Shown here piece after piece: positions 1 to 5,908 of a stretch of 8,206 nt of DNA. Each line of letters opens with the position of its first letter. Position 1 is the first letter of the stretch. A program made the translations under genes and the position numbers. The stretch is from Solimonas sp040377605 (lineage in GTDB: Bacteria > Pseudomonadota > Gammaproteobacteria > Nevskiales > Nevskiaceae), in assembly GCA_040377605.1 (NCBI GenBank), contig JBEIOK010000125.1, forward strand, positions 1 to 8,206. The letters run 5' to 3'. The notes under the pieces were generated by a model. That model searched no databases, had not been told where the DNA came from, and saw nothing but the letters and a program-made list of their open reading frames with translations.

Positions 1-1
1 G

Positions 2-556
2 GTGCGGCTCCTGCGACGCAGCATCGATGTGCTGGCGGGGATTCCGTCGATCGTGCTGGGTTTGTTCGGCAACGCGTTCTTCTGCGTTTATCTCGGGCTG
101 GGATTCTCGATCCTGTCCGGCGGCCTCACACTCGCCTGCATGGTGCTGCCGATTCTGATCCGGTCGACGGAAGATGGGCTGCGCGCGGTGCCCGCGGAGC
201 TGCGTCGCGCGGCGGCGGCGCTGGCGCTGAGCCGCACGCGCACGCTGTTCAGCCTGCTGCTGCCGGCGGCGCTGCCGGGCCTGATCGTGGGGTTGGTGCT
301 GGGGATCGGGCGCGCAGCGGCCGAGACCGCTGCGCTGATCTTCACCAGTGGCTATGTCGATCGCATGCCCGAGTCGGTGCATGACTCCGGCCGCGCACTG
401 TCGATCCATATCTTTGATCTGTCGATGAACATCGGTGGCGGCGAGTCCAGCGCCTACGCTTCGGCGCTGGTGCTGGTGGGGCTGCTGCTGGTCATCAATC
501 TGCTGGCGGCCGTCATCGGCCGCCGCGGGCACTCCCGGAGCCTGACCGTCGCATGA
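2..556 (+). CDS. pstA: Phosphate ABC transporter permease PstA, C-terminal part (5' truncated by window edge)
   Basis: Inner-membrane permease subunit that, with PstC, forms the channel of the Pst high-affinity phosphate importer driven by PstB. The visible 184 residues are the C-terminal part of a protein usually near 280-300 residues. The reading frame is open at base 2, so the first GTG is not the real start. Family hallmarks seen: the segment around residues 7-20 (IDVLAGIPSIVLGLFG), typical of PstA/PstC, and the cytoplasmic EAA-type coupling loop around residues 57-95 (EDGLRAVPAELRRAAAALAL, followed by LPAALPGLIVG). Hydrophobic stretches lie near residues 12-35, 40-53, 84-112 and 151-170. 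The stop overlaps the start of pstB by 4 bp (ATGA), so the two are translationally coupled. pstS and pstC would be expected to the left. Pst systems can also carry arsenate, a phosphate analogue, which matters because arsenic genes follow. Family assignment is firm; substrate preference cannot be read from sequence. Confidence 0.93.
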   Translation: MRLLRRSIDVLAGIPSIVLGLFGNAFFCVYLGLGFSILSGGLTLACMVLPILIRSTEDGLRAVPAELRRAAAALALSRTRTLFSLLLPAALPGLIVGLVLGIGRAAAETAALIFTSGYVDRMPESVHDSGRALSIHIFDLSMNIGGGESSAYASALVLVGLLLVINLLAAVIGRRGHSRSLTVA

Positions 557-1389
557 CGATCCCCCTGTCCCAGACCGAACCCGCTTGCTGTGTGGCACCG
601 GTCACCCGCGCCGCTGCGGTGACACCGGCGTTGCTGGAGGTCGAGCGTCTCGATATCGCCTACGGCGGACGACCCGCGCTGCACGATGTCACGCTGCCGA
701 TCCGGGCGCAGGCGATCACCGCCCTGATCGGGCCCTCGGGCTGCGGCAAGACCAGCTTCCTGTCGGCGCTGAACCGCATGACCGATCTGATTCCGGGCTG
801 CACCGTGCGCGGCACGATTCGCTTCCGGGGCGTGGACATCCATGCCCGCGACAGCGATCCCGTCGCACTGCGACGACGCATCGGCATGATCTTCCAGAAG
901 CCTAATCCGTTCCCGCTGTCGATCCGCCGTAATCTGGAGTTGCCGCTGCTGGAACGCGGGGTCCGTGATCGGGCCGAGCGCGAGGCGCGCATCGAGCAGG
1001 TGCTGCGCGAGGCCGGCCTCTGGGGCGAGGTTCGGGACCGTCTGCAGGCGCCGGCTCTGGCGCTATCGGGTGGACAGCAGCAGCGGCTCTGCATCGCACG
1101 CGCGCTGACGCTGGAACCCGACGTGCTGCTGATGGACGAGCCCTGCTCGGCGCTGGACCCGATCGCCGGCAATGCCATCGAGGAGTTGATCCTGCGTCTG
1201 CGGCAGCGCTACACCGTCGTCATCGTCACCCACAATCTGGCGCAGGCGCGGCGCATCTCCGATCACTGCGGGGTGTTCTGGGTGCGAGAGGGCGTCGGCC
1301 GGCTGATCGAATGCGGAGCGTCCTGCCAGATCTTCGAGGCGCCCGGGGATCCGCAGACCGCCGCCTATATCGAAGGCCGCCGCGGCTGA
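553..1389 (+). CDS. pstB: Phosphate ABC transporter ATP-binding protein PstB (divergent paralog type)
   Basis: Cytoplasmic ATPase that powers PstA/PstC-mediated phosphate (possibly arsenate) import. All ABC motifs are intact in 278 residues: Walker A GPSGCGKT at 60-67, Q-loop in FQKPNPFP (Q115), signature LSGGQQQR at 171-178, Walker B VLLMDEP at 191-197 (D195, E196), D-loop SALD at 199-202, and switch histidine H227 in VTHN. FQKPNPFP, GGQQQRLCIARAL and DEPCSALDPIA are specific PstB signatures. The protein has an extra N-terminal stretch of about 20 residues with two adjacent cysteines (C12, C13) compared with E. coli PstB. Between the Q-loop and the signature (RNLELPLLERGVRDR...) and at the C-terminus (VFWVREGVGRLIECG) it departs from the common PstB pattern, suggesting a paralog rather than the housekeeping copy. 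The ATG overlaps the pstA stop. PhoU, the usual downstream gene, is replaced here by arsM after 66 bp without an obvious terminator. Confidence 0.93.
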   Translation: MTIPLSQTEPACCVAPVTRAAAVTPALLEVERLDIAYGGRPALHDVTLPIRAQAITALIGPSGCGKTSFLSALNRMTDLIPGCTVRGTIRFRGVDIHARDSDPVALRRRIGMIFQKPNPFPLSIRRNLELPLLERGVRDRAEREARIEQVLREAGLWGEVRDRLQAPALALSGGQQQRLCIARALTLEPDVLLMDEPCSALDPIAGNAIEELILRLRQRYTVVIVTHNLAQARRISDHCGVFWVREGVGRLIECGASCQIFEAPGDPQTAAYIEGRRG

Positions 1390-1455
1390 CGGCATCCGTA
1401 TGGCCCGCCCCCCGTAAACCTCTACGTCCACTTCCTTTTCTACCGACGAGCTTCC

Positions 1456-2505
1456 ATGAACGGCGACTTCAATACCTACGGCAGCGTGCAGGAGTACTAC
1501 GGCAAGGTGCTGCAATCCACGGCTGATCTGCAGACCGGTGCCTGTTGCACGGCCGAGGCCATGCCGGCCTATCTGCTGCCGATCCTGCGTGATCTGCACG
1601 ACGAGGTGCGCGACCGCTTCTACGGCTGCGGGTCGCCGATCCCCCCCGCACTACAGGGGGCGACGGTGCTCGACCTCGGCTGCGGCTCGGGTCGCGATGT
1701 GTATCTGCTGTCGAAGCTGGTCGGCGCAAGCGGCCGCGTGATCGGCATCGACATGACCGATGAGCAGCTGGCGGTGGCGCGTCGACACCAGGACTATCAC
1801 GCACAGAAGTTCGGACATGCCAACGTCGACTTCCGGCATGGCTACATCGAGGACCTGGCCACGGCGGGGATTGCGGATGCCTCGGTCGACGTGGTCGTCT
1901 CCAACTGCGTGCTGAATCTCTCGCCCGACAAGCCGCGGGTGTTCCGAGAGATCTTTCGCGTGCTCAAGCCGGGCGGCGAGCTGTACTTCTCGGATGTGTT
2001 CGCCGACCGCCGTGTACCGGAGGCGCTGGCCCGCGATCCGCTGATGCTGGGTGAATGTCTGGGCGGCGCGCTGTACACCGAAGACTTCCGGCGACTGATG
2101 GCACAGGTGGGCTGCAGCGATGCGCGCGTATGCAAGTCTGCGCCGATTCCTCTTTTCAATGCCGAGGTGCTGCACAAGGCCGGCAATCTCCAGTTCCGCT
2201 CGCTGACCTTCCGCGCCTTCAAGCTCGATTTGGAGGATCGCTGCGAGGACTATGGCCAGGTCGCGATCTATCGCGGAACGATCGAGGAACAGCCGCATGC
2301 CTTTGATCTCGATGATCACCACCACTTCGAGACAGGACGGCCGATGCTGGTCTGCGGCAACACTGCCGACATGCTGGCGGGTACGCGCTATGCGCGCCAC
2401 TTCGAGGTACGCGGTGACAAGCACCAGCACTTCGGTCTGTTCGACTGCGGTCCGACGCCTGTTGCGCAGGCGCCCGGTGCCGGTGCCGGCGGCGCCTGCT
2501 GCTGA
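1456..2505 (+). CDS. arsM: Arsenite S-adenosylmethionine methyltransferase ArsM (arsenosugar-pathway type)
   Basis: Cytosolic enzyme that methylates trivalent arsenic with SAM, giving mono- and dimethylated arsenicals. In this context it probably supplies dimethylarsenic to ArsS. The 349 residues show SAM motif I LDLGCGSGR at 72-80, an acidic end of strand 2 (GIDM, 97-100) and the post-motif KPGGELYFSDVF at 171-182. Cysteines match the As(III)-binding set known in ArsM: C30/C31 (GACC), C58 (YGCG), C151 (SNCVLN) and C201 (GECLGG). The C-terminal domain (about 230-335; DDHHHFETGRPMLVCGNTADM and HFGLFDCG) is the one seen in ArsM proteins that pair with ArsS. A Gly/Ala-rich tail ends in a terminal Cys-Cys pair (348-349). 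The 66-bp gap from pstB is pyrimidine-rich and shows no terminator, clear promoter or ArsR-like dyad. The ribosome site is weak (GAG about 5 nt before ATG), so read-through from pst is likely. The arsS start overlaps the stop by one base. Confidence 0.95.
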   Translation: MNGDFNTYGSVQEYYGKVLQSTADLQTGACCTAEAMPAYLLPILRDLHDEVRDRFYGCGSPIPPALQGATVLDLGCGSGRDVYLLSKLVGASGRVIGIDMTDEQLAVARRHQDYHAQKFGHANVDFRHGYIEDLATAGIADASVDVVVSNCVLNLSPDKPRVFREIFRVLKPGGELYFSDVFADRRVPEALARDPLMLGECLGGALYTEDFRRLMAQVGCSDARVCKSAPIPLFNAEVLHKAGNLQFRSLTFRAFKLDLEDRCEDYGQVAIYRGTIEEQPHAFDLDDHHHFETGRPMLVCGNTADMLAGTRYARHFEVRGDKHQHFGLFDCGPTPVAQAPGAGAGGACC

Positions 2506-3515
2506 TGAACGTCATTCCCACGCTGGCCGAGCTGACACCGTCGCGCTTCGACTTCGACGCGATACTGGCGGCGCGCGGGCTCGCGCTGCCCCCGCTGTCG
2601 GTGGAGACACTGCAGCTCAACGTCACCAAGCTGTGCAACCAGGCCTGCCGGCATTGCCATGTGGACTCCTCGCCAGCCCGCACCGAGGCGATGTCGCGCG
2701 AGACGCTGGAACAGTGTCTGCGCGTGCTTGAACAGAACCCCGGCATCCGCAAGCTCGACCTCACCGGCGGCGCACCGGAGCTGCATCCGCACTTCGAGTG
2801 GCTGGTGACCGAGGCCACGCGCCTGGGCCGGCATGTCATGGTGCGGCACAACCTTACGGTGCAGCTCGATCCGCACCCGCAGACTGGCGCGTCGCTTGCG
2901 CATTTGCCGGAGTTCTTTGCGAAGCATTGCGTCGAAGTGATTTCCTCGTTGCCGTACTACCAGGAATATTTCACGGATGCGCAGCGCGGCGGGGGCGTCT
3001 TCAAGAAGAGCGTGGAGGCGCTCCAGCGGCTCAACGCCGTCGGCTATGGCGTGGCCGGCAGCGGGCTGCAGCTGAATCTGGTCTACAACCCAGTCGGCCC
3101 TTACCTGCCCGCGGCGCAGGCAGGCCTGGAGGCCGACTACAAGCGCGAGCTCAAGGAGCGCCTCGGGATCGTCTTCAACAGTCTGTTCACGATCACCAAC
3201 ATGCCGATCCACCGGTTCGCGCTGCACCTGCGCAAGAGCGGGCAATACGAGTCCTACATGGACAAGCTGCTGGGCGCGTTCAATCCGGCGGCGGCCGAGG
3301 GCGTCATGTGCCGCAGCCTGCTGAGCGTCGATTACAACGGCGATCTGTTCGATTGCGACTTCAATCAGCAGCTCGGACTGAGCGCCGGAGGCCCGCGCAA
3401 TATCCGCGACTATGATCCGGTGGCTGCGCTGGCACGGCGGATCCGCTTTGCCCCGCACTGCCTGGGTTGCACGGCGGGGGCTGGTTCTTCCTGCGGCGGC
3501 GCGACCGCCGGCTGA
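2505..3515 (+). CDS. arsS: Arsenosugar biosynthesis radical SAM protein ArsS
   Basis: Radical SAM enzyme proposed to couple a dimethylarsenic species to the 5'-deoxyadenosyl group of SAM, making the nucleoside precursor of arsenosugars. The 336 residues begin with a short leader, then the 4Fe-4S motif CNQACRHC at 44-51 (Cx3Cx2C), followed by the SAM-contacting TGGAPE at 87-92. The C-terminal half is the DUF3641-type region: QLNLVYNPVG (189-198), MCRSLLSVDYNGDLFDCDFNQQLGL (within 268-292) and CLGCTAGAGSSCGG (319-332). C269, C284, C319, C322 and C330 could bind an auxiliary iron-sulfur cluster, as in SPASM/Twitch-type enzymes. Start and stop of arsM overlap as TGATG, with little independent ribosome site, so translation is coupled to arsM. 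The stop abuts the stop of convergent rmuC with no gap. Family membership is firm from the motifs and the arsM partner; the exact product in this organism is inferred. Confidence 0.95.
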   Translation: MNVIPTLAELTPSRFDFDAILAARGLALPPLSVETLQLNVTKLCNQACRHCHVDSSPARTEAMSRETLEQCLRVLEQNPGIRKLDLTGGAPELHPHFEWLVTEATRLGRHVMVRHNLTVQLDPHPQTGASLAHLPEFFAKHCVEVISSLPYYQEYFTDAQRGGGVFKKSVEALQRLNAVGYGVAGSGLQLNLVYNPVGPYLPAAQAGLEADYKRELKERLGIVFNSLFTITNMPIHRFALHLRKSGQYESYMDKLLGAFNPAAAEGVMCRSLLSVDYNGDLFDCDFNQQLGLSAGGPRNIRDYDPVAALARRIRFAPHCLGCTAGAGSSCGGATAG

Positions 3516-4874
3516 TCAGCGCTCGTCGTCGCTGCCGTCGACGGGATCGGCGGGTCCGAGCAGTTCCGCGGCTTCGACGCCTGGCAGTTCCTGCACCCCC
3601 TTGAGCCGCCGCGTGATGGCGCGGGTGCGCACGCCGGTGGCATCGAGCTGGTTGGTGGCCTCATCAAGCTTCTTGCGCACCTTGTCGAGCACATCACCAA
3701 ACTTGTTGAACTCGGTCTTCACGGCGCCGAGCACCTGCCAGACCTCGCTGGAGCGCTTCTCGATCGTCAGTGTGCGGAAGCCCATCTGCAGGCTGTTGAG
3801 GAAGGCGAGCAGGTTGGTCGGGCCGGTGACGGTGACACGATGCTCGCGCTGCAGGGCTTCGAACAGACCGGGCCGTCGCAGGATCTCGGCATAGAGCCCC
3901 TCGGTCGGCACGAACAGGATCGCAAAGTCGGTGGTGTGCGGCGGCGCCAGATACTTGCTGGCGATGCTGCGCGCTTCGTCGCGGATGCGGCGTTCCAGGG
4001 CGCTGGCCGCGGCTTCGGCGGCCACGGGGTCGGCGCGGTCCTGCGCATCGATCAGGCGCTCATAGTCTTCGCGCGGGAACTTGGCGTCGATCGGCAGCCA
4101 TACCGGCTGCTCGTCCTCGCTGCGGCCCGGTAGCCGGATCGCGAACTCCACACGCTCGCCGCTGCCGGGGCGGGTCGCGACGTTGGCGGCGTACTGCTCG
4201 ATCGTCAGCACCTGCTCCAGCAATGCCGCGAGTTGCACCTCACCGAAGATGCCGCGCGACTTGACGTTGGTCAGGACGCGCTTCAGGTCGCCGACGCCGG
4301 TGGCCAGCGACTGCATCTCGCCCAGTCCCTTGTGGACCTGTTCGAGACGATCGCTGACCTGCTTGAACGACTCGCCCAGACGTTTCTCCAGCGTTTCGTG
4401 CAGCTTCTCGTCGACCGTGCGCCGCATCTGCTCCAGCTTTTCCGTGTTTTCCTGGCGCAGGGTCGTGAGCCCCGCTTCCAGGCTGGTGCGCAGCGCGGTG
4501 GCCTGCTGCAACTGGGTTTCCGTCAGCTGCTGCAGGCCCAGGCGCTGCACATCGCCGAAGCGGGCCAGCGAGGTCTGCTGCTCGGCGCGTCCGGTGCGCG
4601 CTTCCTCCAGCAGCTTGCCCTGCAGGTCGGCCAGTGACTGCGCGAAGCGCTGCAACTGCTGACTCAACTCCTGTCGCTGCTGCTGCGCACTGTCGGCGGC
4701 TTCCCGGCGGGTGGTGGCGGCCTCCTCGCGCAGCCGCTGGTCGATGCGATCGGCCAGCGGTGCGAGGGCCGCAGCCGTATCACGGGGGCGGGCAAACAGG
4801 CGCAGGCCCAGCCAGGCGCCGATCACGGCACCCCCGAGGGCGGCCAGGCAGAAGAGCAATAGGCTGACAGTCAT
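3516..4874 (-). CDS. rmuC: DNA recombination protein RmuC
   Basis: RmuC-family protein, linked genetically to limiting recombination at inverted repeats; its conserved domain is predicted to have a PD-(D/E)XK nuclease-like fold. From the ATG at 4874 the protein has 452 residues, close to E. coli RmuC. Layout: an N-terminal membrane anchor at 3-27 (LLLFCLAALGGAVIGAWLGLRLF), a long Gln/Glu/Arg-rich coiled coil at about 35-200, then the RmuC domain at about 200-410. That domain carries SRGIFGEVQLAALLEQ (206-221), LPIDAKFPREDYERL (260-274; D263 and K265 are candidate active-site residues), FVPTEGLYAEI (321-331) and GPTNLLAFLNSLQMGF (351-366). The tail is acidic (VDGSDDER). An in-frame GTG at 4898 would add eight residues; I prefer the ATG because the anchor then begins directly, as usual. 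Neither start has a clear ribosome site. It is convergent with arsS at zero distance and divergent from the DUF4382 lipoprotein, so it is probably its own transcription unit. Confidence 0.93.
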   Translation of the reverse strand: MTVSLLLFCLAALGGAVIGAWLGLRLFARPRDTAAALAPLADRIDQRLREEAATTRREAADSAQQQRQELSQQLQRFAQSLADLQGKLLEEARTGRAEQQTSLARFGDVQRLGLQQLTETQLQQATALRTSLEAGLTTLRQENTEKLEQMRRTVDEKLHETLEKRLGESFKQVSDRLEQVHKGLGEMQSLATGVGDLKRVLTNVKSRGIFGEVQLAALLEQVLTIEQYAANVATRPGSGERVEFAIRLPGRSEDEQPVWLPIDAKFPREDYERLIDAQDRADPVAAEAAASALERRIRDEARSIASKYLAPPHTTDFAILFVPTEGLYAEILRRPGLFEALQREHRVTVTGPTNLLAFLNSLQMGFRTLTIEKRSSEVWQVLGAVKTEFNKFGDVLDKVRKKLDEATNQLDATGVRTRAITRRLKGVQELPGVEAAELLGPADPVDGSDDER

Positions 4875-4880
4875 GACCGG

Positions 4881-4886
4881 ATTGTA
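4881..4886 (-). promoter_or_regulatory. Possible -10 box for rmuC, implying a leaderless mRNA
   Basis: Read on the minus strand, TACAAT (5/6 to TATAAT) ends six bases before the preferred rmuC ATG. The expected start of transcription would then fall on the A of the ATG, which would fit the lack of a ribosome binding site. No good -35 is visible 16-18 bp upstream; an inverted repeat lies there instead. Weak evidence. Confidence 0.3.
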
Positions 4887-4894
4887 GCGGTCGT

Positions 4895-4914
4895 CCACGG
4901 CTTGCCGGCCGTGG
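4895..4914. repeat. Perfect inverted repeat between rmuC and the DUF4382 gene
   Basis: CCACGGC at 4895-4901 and its exact reverse complement GCCGTGG at 4908-4914 are separated by TTGCCG. It sits in the 111-bp divergent gap, about 20 bp upstream of the rmuC ATG and about 70 bp upstream of the lipoprotein ATG. It could be an operator for one or both genes, or an RNA hairpin in a longer rmuC leader. No T-run follows on either strand, so it is not a standard terminator. Confidence 0.4.
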
Positions 4915-4974
4915 GCCAGGGTGGGAATCTTCGGGCCTCGGGCGTGTCGGAGCTTTTGAACACGCTTTCATTCC

Positions 4975-4984
4975 GGAGACGAGG
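4975..4984 (+). promoter_or_regulatory. Ribosome binding site of the DUF4382 lipoprotein gene
   Basis: GGAG at 4975-4978 lies 7 nt before the ATG at 4986, with a second purine block GAGG at 4981-4984. This decides the start: the open frame continues upstream to 4902 through an ATT-free, GTG-bearing stretch, but only the ATG at 4986 has a ribosome site and is followed directly by a lipoprotein signal peptide. Confidence 0.7.
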
Positions 4985-4985
4985 C

Positions 4986-5843
4986 ATGCGGACCTGGCTG
5001 TTGTTGACCCTGATCGCCCCGCTGCTGGCGGGCTGCGACTTCTTCACCCGCAACGACGGACGGCTGGACCTGGGCATTACCGACGCCCCGGTCGACGAGG
5101 CGGACGCCATCGTTGTCAGCTTCACCGGCGTCGAGTTGCGGCATGAAGAGGGCGACACCGAGGTCTTCCCCTTCGATCCGCCGCGGACGATCAATCTGGC
5201 GGCATTGACGGGCGGTGACAGCGAGCTGTTGCTCAGCGATGAATCGATCCCCAGCGGTCGCTATGAGCGCATCCGGCTCAAGGTGCTGTCATCGAGCACC
5301 GGCCTGGAGTCCTACATCGATCTGGTGGATGGCCGCCGGCCGCTGTTGGTGCCGGCCGATGCGGTGTCCGGTCTCGACATCAACCAGCTGTTCGAGGTCG
5401 CTGATGGCGAACGCAGCCGCTACACGATCGACGTCGACCTGCGCCGTTCGGTGCGCCGCCCGGAGGACGGCAGCCAGACCTACCTTCTGCGGCCGTCGCT
5501 GCGACTTGTTGAGGATGATGCTGCCGGGCGCATCGCCGGCGTCGTGTCCAGCGCGCGCATCGTCAGCGGCTGTGTCCCGGCGGTGTATGTCTTCGCCGGC
5601 AGGGATGTGACGCCGGATGATGTCGATGGTGTCGGGGCCGAGCCGCTGACCTCCGCGCGCGTGCGCCTGAGCACCACCGACGGCAGCTACCGGTACCAAG
5701 CCGCGTTTCTGCCGGCGGGCGGATACACCGTCGCGTTCACTTGTGATGCCGGCGACGACGACCCGGCGACCAGCCAGACCCTGGATTTTGTCAGCAAGAA
5801 CGTCACGGTCAGCGCAGACCGCGAGGCGACTGTCAGCTTCTGA
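4986..5843 (+). CDS. DUF4382 domain-containing lipoprotein of unknown function
   Basis: Predicted exported lipoprotein of 285 residues. The N-terminus MRTWLLLTLIAPLLAGC is a type II signal peptide with lipobox LAGC; C17 would be lipidated and D18 follows. The mature part begins with the DUF4382 pattern: GRLDLGITDAPVDEADAIVV (25-44), FTGVELRHE (46-54), INLAALTGGDSELLLSDESIPSGRYERIRLKV (69-100), then LLRPSLRLVEDDAAGRIAGVV (167-187). The C-terminal part (about 181-285) resembles the beta-sandwich extension common in this family (FLPAGGYTVAFTCDAG, 241-256; VSADREATVSF, 275-285) and holds C196 and C253, which could form a disulfide. The protein is rich in Asp and Arg. Function is unknown; an envelope surface or adhesion-like role is only a guess from the fold type. 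It has its own ribosome site and is divergent from rmuC. The downstream palindrome mainly serves the convergent gene but may also end this transcript. Confidence 0.88.
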   Translation: MRTWLLLTLIAPLLAGCDFFTRNDGRLDLGITDAPVDEADAIVVSFTGVELRHEEGDTEVFPFDPPRTINLAALTGGDSELLLSDESIPSGRYERIRLKVLSSSTGLESYIDLVDGRRPLLVPADAVSGLDINQLFEVADGERSRYTIDVDLRRSVRRPEDGSQTYLLRPSLRLVEDDAAGRIAGVVSSARIVSGCVPAVYVFAGRDVTPDDVDGVGAEPLTSARVRLSTTDGSYRYQAAFLPAGGYTVAFTCDAGDDDPATSQTLDFVSKNVTVSADREATVSF

Positions 5844-5858
5844 CTGGCGGGCTTGCGC

Positions 5859-5884
5859 AAAAAAGGCCGCGGCATGCCGCGGCC
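5859..5884 (-). terminator. Rho-independent terminator of the acyl-CoA dehydrogenase gene, possibly bidirectional
   Basis: Bases 5865-5884 are a perfect 20-bp palindrome (arms GGCCGCGG and CCGCGGCC around CATG). On the minus strand the stem is followed at once by six T (AAAAAA at 5859-5864 on plus), a classic intrinsic terminator 25 nt after the acyl-CoA dehydrogenase stop. On the plus strand the stem is followed by CCTTCT, a poorer U-tract, so termination of the DUF4382 transcript would be weaker. Confidence 0.88.
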
Positions 5885-5908
5885 CCTTCTGTACGGACCT
5901 GCCGGGAC

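Noticed and set aside
1390..1455. Possible terminator or ArsR operator between pstB and arsM
   Set aside because: No stem with a following T run and no ArsR-like dyad could be found; the stretch is simply pyrimidine-rich.
1651..2430. 259-codon open frame on the minus strand opposite arsM
   Set aside because: Shadow frame inside a convincing methyltransferase; no ribosome site or recognisable motif.
2388..3458. 356-codon open frame on the minus strand opposite arsM/arsS
   Set aside because: It is a GC-driven shadow of strongly recognised arsM and arsS; its translation matches no family I know and its codon pattern mirrors the sense genes.
4895..4914. Inverted repeat as a rho-independent terminator
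   Set aside because: Neither strand has a T run after the stem and it lies between divergent genes, where no terminator is needed.
4902..4985. Upstream extension of the DUF4382 gene to 4902
   Set aside because: The added 28 residues would precede the lipoprotein signal and overlap the inverted repeat; the ribosome site and lipobox spacing support the ATG at 4986.
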